From: Bifidobacterium animalis subsp. animalis ATCC 25527
GTDB lineage: Bacteria; Actinomycetota; Actinomycetes; Actinomycetales; Bifidobacteriaceae
DNA: 64,000 bases
Reading direction: 5' to 3'
NCBI RefSeq assembly: GCF_000260715.1
Contig: NC_017834.1
Span: forward strand, 1,178,001-1,242,000
A program made the position numbers and the translations under genes. Shown here piece after piece: positions 8,913-18,613 of this stretch (position 1 is its first letter; the number at the start of each line of letters is the position of its first letter). Below the pieces are notes generated by a model that had not been told where the DNA came from, searched no databases, and saw only the letters and a program-made list of their open reading frames with translations.

Positions 8913-11900
8913 CTACTTCACAGGCTTTGCAGACCACGCTAGATCGTCGAGGAGCTGCTCGGTCCAACGCAGCACCTCATCCGATTCCATCGGACCGGAA
9001 CCCATCGAACCTTCGAACGGCGTGGGGATGGTGTACGCGTTCAACATGGGCCGGTATTGGGCACCTGGGTAGATGCGCGAGATGCGCAGCTGCACCGATT
9101 CGGCAGGGTCGATCTTCGAGATGCGCAGCTTCCTGCCCTGGCCGATGATCTCGCTGATGCCAAGCGCACGTGCCTTCTCACGAAGACGCGCCACGTCGAA
9201 CAATGATTCGAACACCTTCGGCGGCTTGCCGTAGCGGTCGGTCAGTTCGTCGCGCAACTCGTTCAGGTCCTTCTCGCTGCGGGCACCGGCCAGCTTGCGG
9301 TAGACCTCTAGCCGCAGCTTGTCGGAACCGATGTAGTCCACGGGTATCGATGCCTCGATCGGCAGGTCGATGGTGACCGCAACCGGTTCCGTGCGTTCCG
9401 GATCCTTGTAATCCTCGATCGCCTCGCTCACCATGCGCACATAGAGGTCGAAACCCACGCCTTCGATGTGTCCGCTCTGCTCATCGCCCAGCAGGTTGCC
9501 GGTGCCGCGCAACTCGAGATCCTTCATGGCCACATCGAAGCCGGAACCCAATGCGGTGTTCTGCGCAATGGTGACCAGACGTTCGTGGGACTGCTCGGTC
9601 ATCGGCTTGCTCGGATCGTACAGGAAATAGGCATAGGCACGATCACGGCCTCGACCGACACGTCCACGGAGCTGATGCAATTGGGAGAGGCCGAATCGGT
9701 CGGCACGATCCACAATCAGCGTGTTCGCATTCGAGATATCCAGACCCGTCTCGACAATCGTCGTGCACAGCAGCACATCGATGTCACGATGCCAGAAATC
9801 GCGGATGATCTGGTCGAGCTGCTTACGTCCCATCTTGCCATGGGCAATGCCTATCCGGGCCTCGGGAACGAGGTCCTGCAGGCGCTTGGCCTTCTCCTCT
9901 ATGCCCTCGACACGGTTGTGGATGTAGAACACCTGACCGCCGCGCAACAGTTCGCGTCGAATCGCCGCGGTGGCCTGCGCGTCCTCATAGGCGCCCACAT
10001 AGGTGAGCACGGGCAGGCGGTCCTCGGGCGGAGTCGCCAGCGTGGACATCTCGCGAATGCCGGTGACGGCCATCTCCAACGTGCGTGGAATCGGCGTGGC
10101 CGACAGGCTCAGTACATCGACATTCGTGCGTACGGCCTTGAGCGTCTCCTTCGCCTCAACACCAAAACGCTGCTCCTCGTCGATGATCACAAGGCCCAGA
10201 TCCTTGAACTTGATCTTCGGACTCAGCAGCTTATGGGTGCCTATCACCACATCGACGGTGCCGTCGGCGAGACCCTTGATCGTCTCATTGATCTCCTTCG
10301 TGCTTTGGAATCGGCTCATGGCGCGTATATTCACCGGGAAGCCCTCAAAACGTTCGGTGAAGGTCTGCAGATGCTGCTGCACGAGTAGGGTCGTCGGCAC
10401 GAGCACAGCCACCTGCTTGGAATCCTGCACCGCCTTGAACGCGGCGCGGATCGCGATCTCGGTCTTGCCGAAGCCCACGTCTCCGCAGATGAGACGGTCC
10501 ATGGGAATCGGTTTCTCCATATCGGCCTTGACGTCGTCGATCGTGGTGAGCTGGTCCGCCGTCTCCTGATATGGGAAGGCGTCCTCGAGCTCTTTCTGCC
10601 ACGGGGTGTCCTTGCTGAACGCGAATCCCTTGGCACGTTGACGCGCGGAATACAGGCGAATGAGGTTCTGCGCGATCTCATGCACATGCTTCTTCGCCTT
10701 CGCCTTGGTCTGCGCCCAATCCGAACCGCCGAGCTTGTTGAGCTTGGGAATCTCGGCACCGATGTACTTGCTCACCTGATCGAGCTGGTCGGTGGGTATG
10801 AACAGCTTGTCCGGCGGCGCATTGCGCTTGCTCGGCGCGTATTCGATGACCAGGTACTCGCGGGTGGCCTGGTTCTTGCCCGAGCCGGTTGTGCGTTGGC
10901 GCATCTCGATGAACCGACCGATGCCATGCTGTTCGTGCACCACGAAATCGCCCGGTTTCAATTCCATGAGATCAATGGATTTGCGACGTTTACGTGCCGT
11001 CTTGACGCCTGCAGCGACACTGGTGCGGCCGGTGAGGTCGCGCTCGGTGAGCAGCGCGGTCTTCGACGCGTGGTCGATGAAACCGTCTTGCGCCTGCGAA
11101 CGAATCGTGTCGAAATGCACGACGCCGATCTCATTGAGCATGCGCTTGAGGCGGCTCAGCGTGCCCTGTGCCGCGGCTGTGATAACGACCGCGTAATCGT
11201 TGCGAATGAGCTCGCCGAGATGATCTTCGGCCTTCTCGCCACTGCCGTGGAGATCCTGCGGCGCCACCGCATCGATCTGCACGTGCCCCGGCAGCGACTG
11301 GTCCACAGTGAACCCGCTCACCTTCCATAGCTCGTGGTTAGAGTAGGTGAGCTGGCCCACCATCTCATCGAGATCAAGGAAGTTCGCGGATTCGAAGGAG
11401 ATCGGTGCACCCGCGCCATGTCCCGATGCGGCCACATGCCAGCTGGTGGCGAGGAACTCGCCCGCCGTCTTCATCAGGTCATCCACTGCACGACGCAACC
11501 GTTCCGGGTCGAACAGCATTACGATGGAATCCCTCGGCAGCATGCTCGAAACTGGTTCGAGGTCGTCCACCAATGCCGGGATGAGAGACTCCATGCCCTC
11601 CTGCGGGATCGCGTTGGCTATCGATTCCAGAAGATCGTCGGCATTCGGAATCTGCCCGATCAGCGATTGCGCACGCTCTCGTATGCCCTCGGTCAGTTGC
11701 AGCTCACGGCATGGTGTGGCCCACACCGACCTGATCGGCTCACCATAGGTGCGCTGGTCGGAGGAATGGAAGCGGCGGATCGTGTCGATCTCGTCACCGA
11801 AGAACTCGATGCGCACCGGATGCGGTTCGGTGGGGACAAACACGTCGATGATGCCGCCGCGCACTGCGAACTCGCCACGGTCCATCACCAGATCGACGCG

Positions 11901-12497
11901 CGTATAGGAATTGCGGACGAGGCCCTGCACGGCATCTTCAAGGGCGATTTCCTCACCTTGCGCGAAAACGAGCGGCTTCACGTCGCCTATGCCGGCCACC
12001 ACCGGCTGGATGAGCGAACGCACCGGCATGACCAGAATGCGTATCGGACCGAACATCTCGCTGTCGGACTGCGGGTGGCACAACCGGTAGAACGTCTCCA
12101 TGCGGTTCGCCACCGTGTCGGCGCGTGGGCTAAGCCGCTCGTGGGGCAGCGTCTCCCATGCCATCAGCTGTGCCACTTCATTCGGATCGCCGTCATACCA
12201 CGATCGCAGATCGCCGACGAGATCCTCCGCCTCGCGACCGGAGGGGACGACGATCACCACTGGCTTACGGTCCGCACTGGCGGCGGCCAGCGCTGGACGA
12301 ATGCCGCTGGGAGCTCCGACGAGGATGCTCGGGTCGGCGTCCTCGCCCGCATCCACACGGCCCTCCACCAAACCGGCGAATGCCTGATCCTCCAAAAGAC
12401 GCTGCCTGAGGGAGAGGAGCGAACCGTTCATCAGCTCGTTGTAGGTCTCCTCCGCCGATCGGTTCGCCTTGCTGTGCCTTGCCTTGTCATCGGGCAT
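8913..12497 (-). CDS. mfd: Transcription-repair coupling factor Mfd
   Basis: Mfd removes RNA polymerase stalled at DNA lesions and recruits UvrA. The 1194-residue product has the N-terminal UvrB-like module, the RNA polymerase interaction region near KPGDFVVHEQHGIGRFIEM, the helicase motifs GDVGFGKTEIAIRAAF and VIIDEEQRFG, motif VI near QLHQLRGRVGR, and the C-terminal TRCF domain. The start is the ATG at 12497 (MPDDKARHSK). A longer open frame to 12749 would run antiparallel inside pth and is rejected. The start overlaps the last 11 bases of pth, so the two genes are translationally coupled. Confidence 0.96.
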   Translation of the reverse strand: MPDDKARHSKANRSAEETYNELMNGSLLSLRQRLLEDQAFAGLVEGRVDAGEDADPSILVGAPSGIRPALAAASADRKPVVIVVPSGREAEDLVGDLRSWYDGDPNEVAQLMAWETLPHERLSPRADTVANRMETFYRLCHPQSDSEMFGPIRILVMPVRSLIQPVVAGIGDVKPLVFAQGEEIALEDAVQGLVRNSYTRVDLVMDRGEFAVRGGIIDVFVPTEPHPVRIEFFGDEIDTIRRFHSSDQRTYGEPIRSVWATPCRELQLTEGIRERAQSLIGQIPNADDLLESIANAIPQEGMESLIPALVDDLEPVSSMLPRDSIVMLFDPERLRRAVDDLMKTAGEFLATSWHVAASGHGAGAPISFESANFLDLDEMVGQLTYSNHELWKVSGFTVDQSLPGHVQIDAVAPQDLHGSGEKAEDHLGELIRNDYAVVITAAAQGTLSRLKRMLNEIGVVHFDTIRSQAQDGFIDHASKTALLTERDLTGRTSVAAGVKTARKRRKSIDLMELKPGDFVVHEQHGIGRFIEMRQRTTGSGKNQATREYLVIEYAPSKRNAPPDKLFIPTDQLDQVSKYIGAEIPKLNKLGGSDWAQTKAKAKKHVHEIAQNLIRLYSARQRAKGFAFSKDTPWQKELEDAFPYQETADQLTTIDDVKADMEKPIPMDRLICGDVGFGKTEIAIRAAFKAVQDSKQVAVLVPTTLLVQQHLQTFTERFEGFPVNIRAMSRFQSTKEINETIKGLADGTVDVVIGTHKLLSPKIKFKDLGLVIIDEEQRFGVEAKETLKAVRTNVDVLSLSATPIPRTLEMAVTGIREMSTLATPPEDRLPVLTYVGAYEDAQATAAIRRELLRGGQVFYIHNRVEGIEEKAKRLQDLVPEARIGIAHGKMGRKQLDQIIRDFWHRDIDVLLCTTIVETGLDISNANTLIVDRADRFGLSQLHQLRGRVGRGRDRAYAYFLYDPSKPMTEQSHERLVTIAQNTALGSGFDVAMKDLELRGTGNLLGDEQSGHIEGVGFDLYVRMVSEAIEDYKDPERTEPVAVTIDLPIEASIPVDYIGSDKLRLEVYRKLAGARSEKDLNELRDELTDRYGKPPKVFESLFDVARLREKARALGISEIIGQGRKLRISKIDPAESVQLRISRIYPGAQYRPMLNAYTIPTPFEGSMGSGPMESDEVLRWTEQLLDDLAWSAKPVK

Positions 12498-13086
12498 TGA
12501 ATTTATCCTGAGCTTTCGTGAGGCCTTCGAATACGATTGTCTCCGCGGCATCCGCACCGTCGGCAAGGAACTCGGGAAGTTGCTTGCGCTGTGCGGCATT
12601 GAATTCGCCGAGCACCCAGTTGATCGTGTTGTCGTGGGCGTCGCCGGATCGGCTGGCATGCCCGACACCCATGCGCACACGCGCATAATCGGGGGAATGC
12701 AGGCAGCGGTCGATTGACTTGATGCCATTGTGGCCTCCGGCCGAGCCACCGGACTTCAATTTGATGCGGCCGAATTCAAGGTCCATGTCGTCGTGGATCA
12801 CCACGATGTGGTCGAGATTGATGTGGTAGTACTCACGGATTGACTGCACGGCCTGCCCGGAATCGTTCATATAGGTCAATGGTTTGCACAAGAACACTTT
12901 CGCCGTCTGGCCGTTGAGACTCATCGTGCCTTTGCCCAGATCGGCCAGTCCCTTGTGGTTGGCGAAATGGATGCTCCAGCGCTTCGCCAACTCGTTGACC
13001 GTCATGAATCCCATGTTGTGCCGGGTGTTGCGGTATTTCACCCCCGGGTTGCCCAATCCCACAATCAGCCAGAATTCGCTTGCCAT
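12487..13086 (-). CDS. pth: Peptidyl-tRNA hydrolase
   Basis: Pth cleaves peptidyl-tRNA released from stalled ribosomes. The 199-residue product has family length and motifs: LIVGLGNPGVKYRNTRHNMG with the catalytic His23, FLCKPLTYMNDSG, and VVIHDDMDLEFGRIKLKSGGSAGGHNGIKSI. The ATG at 13086 follows AGGAGA. It lies upstream of and overlapping mfd by 11 bases, a common actinobacterial pairing. Confidence 0.97.
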   Translation of the reverse strand: MASEFWLIVGLGNPGVKYRNTRHNMGFMTVNELAKRWSIHFANHKGLADLGKGTMSLNGQTAKVFLCKPLTYMNDSGQAVQSIREYYHINLDHIVVIHDDMDLEFGRIKLKSGGSAGGHNGIKSIDRCLHSPDYARVRMGVGHASRSGDAHDNTINWVLGEFNAAQRKQLPEFLADGADAAETIVFEGLTKAQDKFNAR

Positions 13087-13126
13087 GTGCTCTCCTATCC
13101 TCCGGTATCCTGGGTCCTCGTTGCCG

Positions 13127-13684
13127 TCACCGCCGCACGATGCCCTCTACTGCGCCCGTGGCCTTCATCGGGGTCAGATCGAGGCACCAGTAGCTCATGT
13201 CGTGCAGCACTCCTCTGGAATCATACGCAGCTTCGGGCATTTCACCGAATGGCTCAAAGCCGAAGGACTCCACCAGCGCGTTCGATGCAGTATTGTCGGA
13301 GAAGATGATGGCGCAGGCCTTGCGCATCGCACGCGCGCGGCATTCGTTCAGCAGCGCGCGCAGTGCGAATCTGCCTACTCCCCTGCGCTGCCATCGTGCG
13401 GTCACATAATATGCCAGATCGCATACGCCGTCGTAACCCGGACGGTCGTAGAACACCGATATGGCGCCGAATCCCACCTCCTCGGCCTCACCGTCGTCGG
13501 TAATCGCCTCGAACACGAGCACCGCATATGGATCGACGTGGGCCTCAATCCATCGCCGACGCGCTTCATAGGTGACCGGCACCGTGTCGGCCGTGGACCC
13601 TCCGGCCATCACCGCTTCGTTATAGATGTCGGTGATGACCGCAACGTCATCCACTGTGGCAAGGCGATATCTGAATTGCTGCAT
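13127..13684 (-). CDS. GNAT-family N-acetyltransferase
   Basis: This is a 185-residue acetyl-CoA-dependent acyltransferase of the phosphinothricin-acetyltransferase-like group. Landmarks are the N-terminal RLATVDDVAVITDIYNEAV, the family's TYEARRRWIE region, and the acetyl-CoA loop ARWQRRGVGRFALRALL followed by FSDNTASNALVESFGFEPFG. The true substrate is unknown. A longer frame begins at 13774 but would read through a 17-bp hairpin, so the ATG at 13684 (MQQFRYRLA) is chosen. The gene ends 40 bases before pth. Confidence 0.87.
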   Translation of the reverse strand: MQQFRYRLATVDDVAVITDIYNEAVMAGGSTADTVPVTYEARRRWIEAHVDPYAVLVFEAITDDGEAEEVGFGAISVFYDRPGYDGVCDLAYYVTARWQRRGVGRFALRALLNECRARAMRKACAIIFSDNTASNALVESFGFEPFGEMPEAAYDSRGVLHDMSYWCLDLTPMKATGAVEGIVRR

Positions 13685-13726
13685 GGCTCCAGCATATCGG
13701 CACAGCAGACCGCGCACATCCTGTTC

Positions 13727-13768
13727 ATGCGTGAGGGGCGCGGCCACAGGACCGCGCCCCTCACGCAT
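13727..13768 (-). terminator. Perfect 17-bp hairpin between UPF0182 gene and acetyltransferase
   Basis: ATGCGTGAGGGGCGCGG at 13727-13743 pairs perfectly with 13752-13768 across an 8-base loop. It lies just after the UPF0182 stop codon on the minus strand. No T-run follows on either strand, so terminator function is inferred from position and stability. Confidence 0.65.
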
Positions 13769-13789
13769 GGGCATGGGATTGGCATCATG

Positions 13790-16700
13790 TCACTTGTCGA
13801 GTGCCATCGCCTTGTCGAGTGCCTCTTCGAGACGCTTCTGCGCCTCCCCATAGCCGCTCCAGTCGCCCTTCTTCATTGCGGAGTCGGCGTCTTTCATGGC
13901 CTTTCCGGCATCCTGCAGAGCCTGCGAAAGCTCAGGATTCCGGTTTGTATTCGCTGTGGAGCCCGAACCGTCCGCCTTGTCGTCGGCCGCACCGGAATCG
14001 GACGGATTCCCGCTACTCCCCTGATTCTCGCCATCGCCGGCCTGAGCGCCCGAATTGCCATCGAACACCTGGTTCAACGCCTCGTTGAGCGTATTGGCGA
14101 AACCGACCTGGTCTCCAAAGGCGACGAGCACTTTCTTGAGCAACGGGTAGCTGGTCGCGCCGGAGGACTTCACGTACACCGGCTCCACATAGACCAGGCC
14201 ACCGCCCAGCGGCAACGTGAGCAGATTGCCGCGTTCCACTTGAGTCGAACCGGATTCGAGCAGGTTGAGCTCCTTCGACACATCGGCGTTCGCGTTGAAG
14301 TTGTTCTGCGCCTGCCCAGGTCCGGGCACATTGGAATCCTTCGGCAGCTCCTGCAGGCGTATCGTGCCGTAATCGGGTCCTCTGACGCCCTTGGTGCGGC
14401 CGGCGTCCGAGTCCACCGACAGGAACCCGGTGAGAATCTCACGGGTGCTCGAACCCGCCGGAATATATGTGGAGGTGAGCGAGAACACCGGTTCGTCGGA
14501 ACCGCCGGTCTGCAAAGTGAGGTAATACGGCGGCTGCAGCACATCGCGGGACTGCTCGCTCTTCGATTCGGTCGGATCGACCGGGGTCTGCCAGAAGTCC
14601 TCGCCCGAGAAGAACTGCGAGGCCGAGGTCACATGGTATTTGGCCAGCAGCTGGCGCTGCACCTTGAACATGCCCTCCGGATAGCGCATATGCGCCATGA
14701 GGTCGCCGGAGATCTCGCTCATCGGGTGGTATTGGCCCGGGAAGATGCTCTGCCACGCCTTGAGCACCGGATCGGAGTCATCCCAGGTGTAGAGGTCCAC
14801 CGAACCGTCGTAGGCGTCGACGGTGGCCTTCACCGAATTGCGCATGTAGTTGACTTCCTTGTCCGTCAGGCCCTGCACCGTCTGGGAGGAGATGGTGGTG
14901 GAGTCCTGCGTCGCCTCGGCAAGGTCCGTCTTCTGCGAGTACGGGTAGTTGCTCGAGGTGGTGTAGCCATCCACAATCCATTTGACCCGGCCGTCCACCA
15001 CCGCCGGATACACTCGTCCGTCAAGGGTGAGGTACGGCGCGACCTTGGCGACACGTTCCTTGGGGGAACGATCGTAGAGAATCTGGGAATCCGCGTTCAC
15101 ACGGTCGGAGAACAGGATCTGGTCGGAGCCGAACTTGATCGAATAGATGAGCCGGGAGAAGATGTTGCCGATGCGCGGGCCACCATTGCCATTGAAGGTG
15201 GTGGTGGCTCCCTCGGAACCCGTTGGGTAGTCGAATTCCCACGACTGCGTGCCCTGTGGCGCGCCGACGATCGAATACTCGGGTGCTTCCGGCGAGAAGT
15301 AGATGCGCGGTTCGTAGTGCTGGGTGTCGGTGAGATACCCCTGCGTCGGAATGCCGTATTCGAAGAACTGCGGCTGCCCGTCACTCGTCACTTTGTTGCC
15401 GTAGGCGGCGACGATGCCATAGCCATGGGTGTACACGGTGTGGTCGTTCACCCAATTGCGGTTGTCGTTGCCCTCGAGGTTGATCTCTCGGGCTGCGATC
15501 ACCGTGTCCTGATTGACGCCATCGATGTCATATTTGTCGACCGCCAGCGTGTCGGCGAACGTATAGTACTGCTTCATCTGCTGAAGCTGCTTGAATGTAG
15601 GCGAGACGATCTGCGGGTCGAGCAGTCGAATCTGCGCCGTGGTCTCCGCGTCCTTCTGCAGGGCGCCGGCCTGCGCCTTCGTGGTGGCCTTGTACTCCTC
15701 GGTCTTCACCGCATCCAGCCCGTAGGCAGCCCGGGTCGCGTCGATGTTGCGCTGAATGTATGCCGATTCCATCTCCTGTGCATTCGGATTCACGCGGAAC
15801 CGCTGGAGCAGCATCGGCCATAGCGTGGACAGCAGTATGCCAACGACGAGCGTGGACGCCACGGCGATGGTGGGCACGCGCCATTCACGCCATGCGGCGG
15901 ATGCATTCGCCGTGGGACGCGATACGGCGTCGTCGAATACATGGGTGGTCATGAGCCACACACACAGCACCACGCCGAGGACGGCTGTGAGCACCGCCAT
16001 GATGATGGTGACGGGAATGCCGGCAGTCACCGCGGTGTAGTTGGCGCCGGTGAATCGATCGCCCTGTGCGGTGAGCGATGAAAAGACCGAGAGCCCTTGG
16101 CTCACTGCCCAGGACAGCATCCACAGCACCAGCCAGATGCCGATCTGGCGACGGGCACGCTTCGTGATGGCGAACAAACCGTGGCCATGCACCGGCATCG
16201 TGAAGCGAATGCCGCCCATGGCGACATGCGTGGCCACGCTGAACACCAGCGCCACGAACATGAGCAGTGTGAACGCGGAGACGAGCATGCGCAGTCCCGG
16301 CAGCACGAATACGTAGAAACCGTTGTCCAAGCCGAACTGAGGATCGACGGAGCCGAAGCTCTGGGTGTGGAACATGAGCAGGATCTCGGTCCAGTTCGCA
16401 TTGACCTTGGAACCGAAAATAATGCCCGCGATCAGCGAGATGACCACCGCCACGCGGCGAGCAGTGCGCGAGCTCACGCTCTTGCCGATCTCGATGGTGT
16501 CGCCGTTGATGCGGATTGTGGAGCCATCGGCGAAATCGGGGCGTGCACGAATGGCCAGAGTAGCGGCAATGTAACTGACGAGCACCATGAGGGCTGCATA
16601 GAACACCCACAAGCCCACACGGGCGCCGAGCAACGTCCAGACAATGCTCTGGAAGCCGAGCTGCGAATACCACATGACGTCTGCTGCGAATGACGAGATC

Positions 16701-16960
16701 GCGAAGAACAACGCCACTATGATGGCAATGGCCACGACGACGGCAATGGCCACCCGGCGCCCGTGGTTGCCATGGGGTTTCGCAGGCTTGCGAGTGATGC
16801 GCGGAGAGCGGGGCGTGCCGTTGCCGGCGCCTGCAGCATTCGAATGCGGGGGCTCGCCGTCGGTCTCGATGTTGATGACGATCGGATCGTCATCATTCGA
16901 TTGCGATTGTGATCGCCGGGTGCCATGCCCGGCACCGAAGAATGGGTCAAAGAAAGACAT
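13790..16960 (-). CDS. UPF0182 family large membrane protein
   Basis: This is a 1056-residue protein of the UPF0182 family (COG1615), common in actinobacteria and cyanobacteria, of unknown function. About seven membrane helices fall within the first 370 residues, beginning near residue 52 (VAIAVVVAIAIIVALFFAISSF). A long extracytoplasmic region of about 600 residues follows, with RNIDATRAAYGLDAV, the NDHTVYTHGYG motif and FSPEAPEYSIVG. The C-terminus is Gly/Ser/Asp-rich and then helical with repeated Lys/Ala/Asp (KAMKDADSAMKKGDW). The N-terminal 45 residues are polar. It is transcribed divergently from the GH3 gene. Confidence 0.92.
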   Translation of the reverse strand: MSFFDPFFGAGHGTRRSQSQSNDDDPIVINIETDGEPPHSNAAGAGNGTPRSPRITRKPAKPHGNHGRRVAIAVVVAIAIIVALFFAISSFAADVMWYSQLGFQSIVWTLLGARVGLWVFYAALMVLVSYIAATLAIRARPDFADGSTIRINGDTIEIGKSVSSRTARRVAVVISLIAGIIFGSKVNANWTEILLMFHTQSFGSVDPQFGLDNGFYVFVLPGLRMLVSAFTLLMFVALVFSVATHVAMGGIRFTMPVHGHGLFAITKRARRQIGIWLVLWMLSWAVSQGLSVFSSLTAQGDRFTGANYTAVTAGIPVTIIMAVLTAVLGVVLCVWLMTTHVFDDAVSRPTANASAAWREWRVPTIAVASTLVVGILLSTLWPMLLQRFRVNPNAQEMESAYIQRNIDATRAAYGLDAVKTEEYKATTKAQAGALQKDAETTAQIRLLDPQIVSPTFKQLQQMKQYYTFADTLAVDKYDIDGVNQDTVIAAREINLEGNDNRNWVNDHTVYTHGYGIVAAYGNKVTSDGQPQFFEYGIPTQGYLTDTQHYEPRIYFSPEAPEYSIVGAPQGTQSWEFDYPTGSEGATTTFNGNGGPRIGNIFSRLIYSIKFGSDQILFSDRVNADSQILYDRSPKERVAKVAPYLTLDGRVYPAVVDGRVKWIVDGYTTSSNYPYSQKTDLAEATQDSTTISSQTVQGLTDKEVNYMRNSVKATVDAYDGSVDLYTWDDSDPVLKAWQSIFPGQYHPMSEISGDLMAHMRYPEGMFKVQRQLLAKYHVTSASQFFSGEDFWQTPVDPTESKSEQSRDVLQPPYYLTLQTGGSDEPVFSLTSTYIPAGSSTREILTGFLSVDSDAGRTKGVRGPDYGTIRLQELPKDSNVPGPGQAQNNFNANADVSKELNLLESGSTQVERGNLLTLPLGGGLVYVEPVYVKSSGATSYPLLKKVLVAFGDQVGFANTLNEALNQVFDGNSGAQAGDGENQGSSGNPSDSGAADDKADGSGSTANTNRNPELSQALQDAGKAMKDADSAMKKGDWSGYGEAQKRLEEALDKAMALDK

Positions 16961-17087
16961 TCGGCCATTCTACCAATGAACGTCTCCCCGGCCAAGGGCG
17001 TTGGAGGAAGCACTTGGTTTCTCTTCTGTACCTACACGTTTGCCTATGTACTTCCGGGTCCTCTCCCCTTGACATGTGTAGAGTCTC

Positions 17088-17198
17088 CGGATTGCGGCCG
17101 GTGGGGCGCCGGATGCCACGCTTCGTCAAGGTGTCTGCGCGCTTCGCGCGTAGCACGCTCCTCAGCGTGGCATCCGGCGCCCCACCGGCGGCAATCCG
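17088..17198 (+). repeat. Long-hairpin repeat, copy C
   Basis: The arms 17088-17122 and 17164-17198 are 35 bases each with one mismatch. The 41-base core 17123-17163 keeps TCGTCAAGGTGTCTGC on the left and AGCACGCTCCTC on the right. Its inner hairpin is shorter than in A and B: CTGCGCGC-TTC-GCGCGTAG. It lies between the divergent UPF0182 and GH3 genes, so unlike the other copies it cannot be at the 3' end of the adjacent upstream gene; it would fall in the GH3 leader or promoter region. Confidence 0.9.
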
Positions 17199-17247
17199 TG
17201 CCTGCGAACTGTACAATGGCAGCAGCCATTGCAGAAACCGAGGACCC

Positions 17248-18552
17248 ATGATCCAGCACAACGACAAGCCGCAGCCGAACCCGAACAGACGCATGGTCCG
17301 GATTGTCACGACCGTCGTCGTGACAATGGCAATCGTCGCCATTGCGATTGGGGCATCCGTACTGGTCCGCCATGCTACCGATTCCGACACGACGAATGCC
17401 GAAGCCGCACCGACATCGGCCCCCAGCCGCACATCATCGCCGGCTCCCAGCACGACCACTTCCATACCGCAGACGGCGTCGCCCGCACCCACCACCAAGA
17501 CGGATGCCACCTCGGATCGGGCCAAACGCATGGTGGCGGCGATGAGCCTCGACGAACGCGCCGGGCAACTGGTGATGGCCGCATTGCAATACGGCAATGA
17601 CCCCGCCACCTTGCAATCGATGATTCAGGAGCAGCATGTGGGGAACGTGATCCTGATGGGCAACTGGGTGAGCGGCGTCGAGGGCGTGGCGCGTGCCACA
17701 CAGGCGCTGCAGGGGTTGAACGCCTCCACCGGATTGCCGGGGTTGCTCATCGCCACCGATCAGGAGGGCGGCATGGTCCAGCATCTGTCGGGACCGGGAT
17801 TCGATGCGATGCCCAGTGCCACGGCTCAGGGCCAGATGTCACTCGACCGGCTGCGCGCAGCCGCGCAGGATTGGGCCCTTCCCCTCAAACAGTCCGGTCT
17901 CGCCATGAATCTGGCTCCTTCGGTGGACACGGTAACGATCGAGCGTGCCGCCAATGAACCGATCGGTGCGCTCTACCGTGATTTCGGCCTCGACGCCCAG
18001 CGTAACGGCGAGCATGCTGCAGCCTTCATCGAAGGCATGCACGCCGGCGGTGTGGGCAGTGCCATCAAGCATTATCCGGGATTGGGATCGGTGAGAGGCA
18101 ACACCGATTTCACGGCAAACGGCATTGTCGACGACACGACAACCGAGAATGGCACGGGGGTGAATGCGTTCACCACTGCGATCCGGCAGGGCAAACCCGC
18201 CATGGTGATGGTGTCGCTGGCCACCTACAAACTCATCGACCCCAACAATCCTGCGGCCTTCTCCCCCGCCATCGTCACCGACATGCTGCGCAGAGGCGCC
18301 CCGTTCGACGGCGTGGTGATCTCGGATTCCCTCTCGGCCGGTGCCGTGAGCTCGATTGCACCACAGGATCTGGGCGTGCGGTTCATTGATGCGGGAGGGG
18401 ACATCTGCTGCGTGAACGCCGCAAGCTATACGCAGCCCATTCTGGACGGCATACGCAACCGCGCCGCTGCGGACAAGGGTTTCGCCGCCAGGGTCACTGC
18501 GAGTGCCGAACGCGTGGTCAGACTGAAAATAGAGCTCGGCTTGGTGCAGTGA
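17248..18552 (+). CDS. Glycoside hydrolase family 3 (NagZ-like) membrane-anchored protein with altered catalytic dyad
   Basis: The 434-residue product has an N-terminal signal-anchor helix (about residues 19-40), a Thr/Ser/Pro-rich linker to about residue 90 and a GH3 N-terminal barrel. Motifs are LIATDQEGGMVQ, IKHYPGLG (His275) and VVISDSLSAGA with the expected nucleophile Asp360. NagZ enzymes normally have a histidine-containing dyad after the KH(F/Y)PGHG loop, as in GDTH or DSH. Here the matching residues are GNTD (284-287), so the usual general acid/base pair is missing. It may cleave a different N-acetylglucosaminide, or bind cell-wall sugar without turnover. The ATG at 17248 follows GAGGA. 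Confidence 0.85.
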   Translation: MIQHNDKPQPNPNRRMVRIVTTVVVTMAIVAIAIGASVLVRHATDSDTTNAEAAPTSAPSRTSSPAPSTTTSIPQTASPAPTTKTDATSDRAKRMVAAMSLDERAGQLVMAALQYGNDPATLQSMIQEQHVGNVILMGNWVSGVEGVARATQALQGLNASTGLPGLLIATDQEGGMVQHLSGPGFDAMPSATAQGQMSLDRLRAAAQDWALPLKQSGLAMNLAPSVDTVTIERAANEPIGALYRDFGLDAQRNGEHAAAFIEGMHAGGVGSAIKHYPGLGSVRGNTDFTANGIVDDTTTENGTGVNAFTTAIRQGKPAMVMVSLATYKLIDPNNPAAFSPAIVTDMLRRGAPFDGVVISDSLSAGAVSSIAPQDLGVRFIDAGGDICCVNAASYTQPILDGIRNRAAADKGFAARVTASAERVVRLKIELGLVQ

Positions 18553-18566
18553 AACCGTAAACAGGA

Positions 18567-18598
18567 AGCGGGTGCGTCCCATGTGGGACGCACCCACT
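18567..18598. terminator. Bidirectional hairpin between GH3 gene and ybdD
   Basis: AGCGGGTGCGTCCC pairs with GGGACGCACCCACT (one mismatch) across a 4-base loop. It lies between convergent genes and can serve both. Confidence 0.75.
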
Positions 18599-18613
18599 CG
18601 GATGTTGTTGGTC

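Noticed and set aside
12884..15823. A 979-codon open frame on the plus strand
   Set aside because: It lies antisense to pth, the acetyltransferase and the UPF0182 gene, has no ribosome site and its protein is Arg/His/Gly-rich without any recognisable domain. It is a GC-rich shadow frame.
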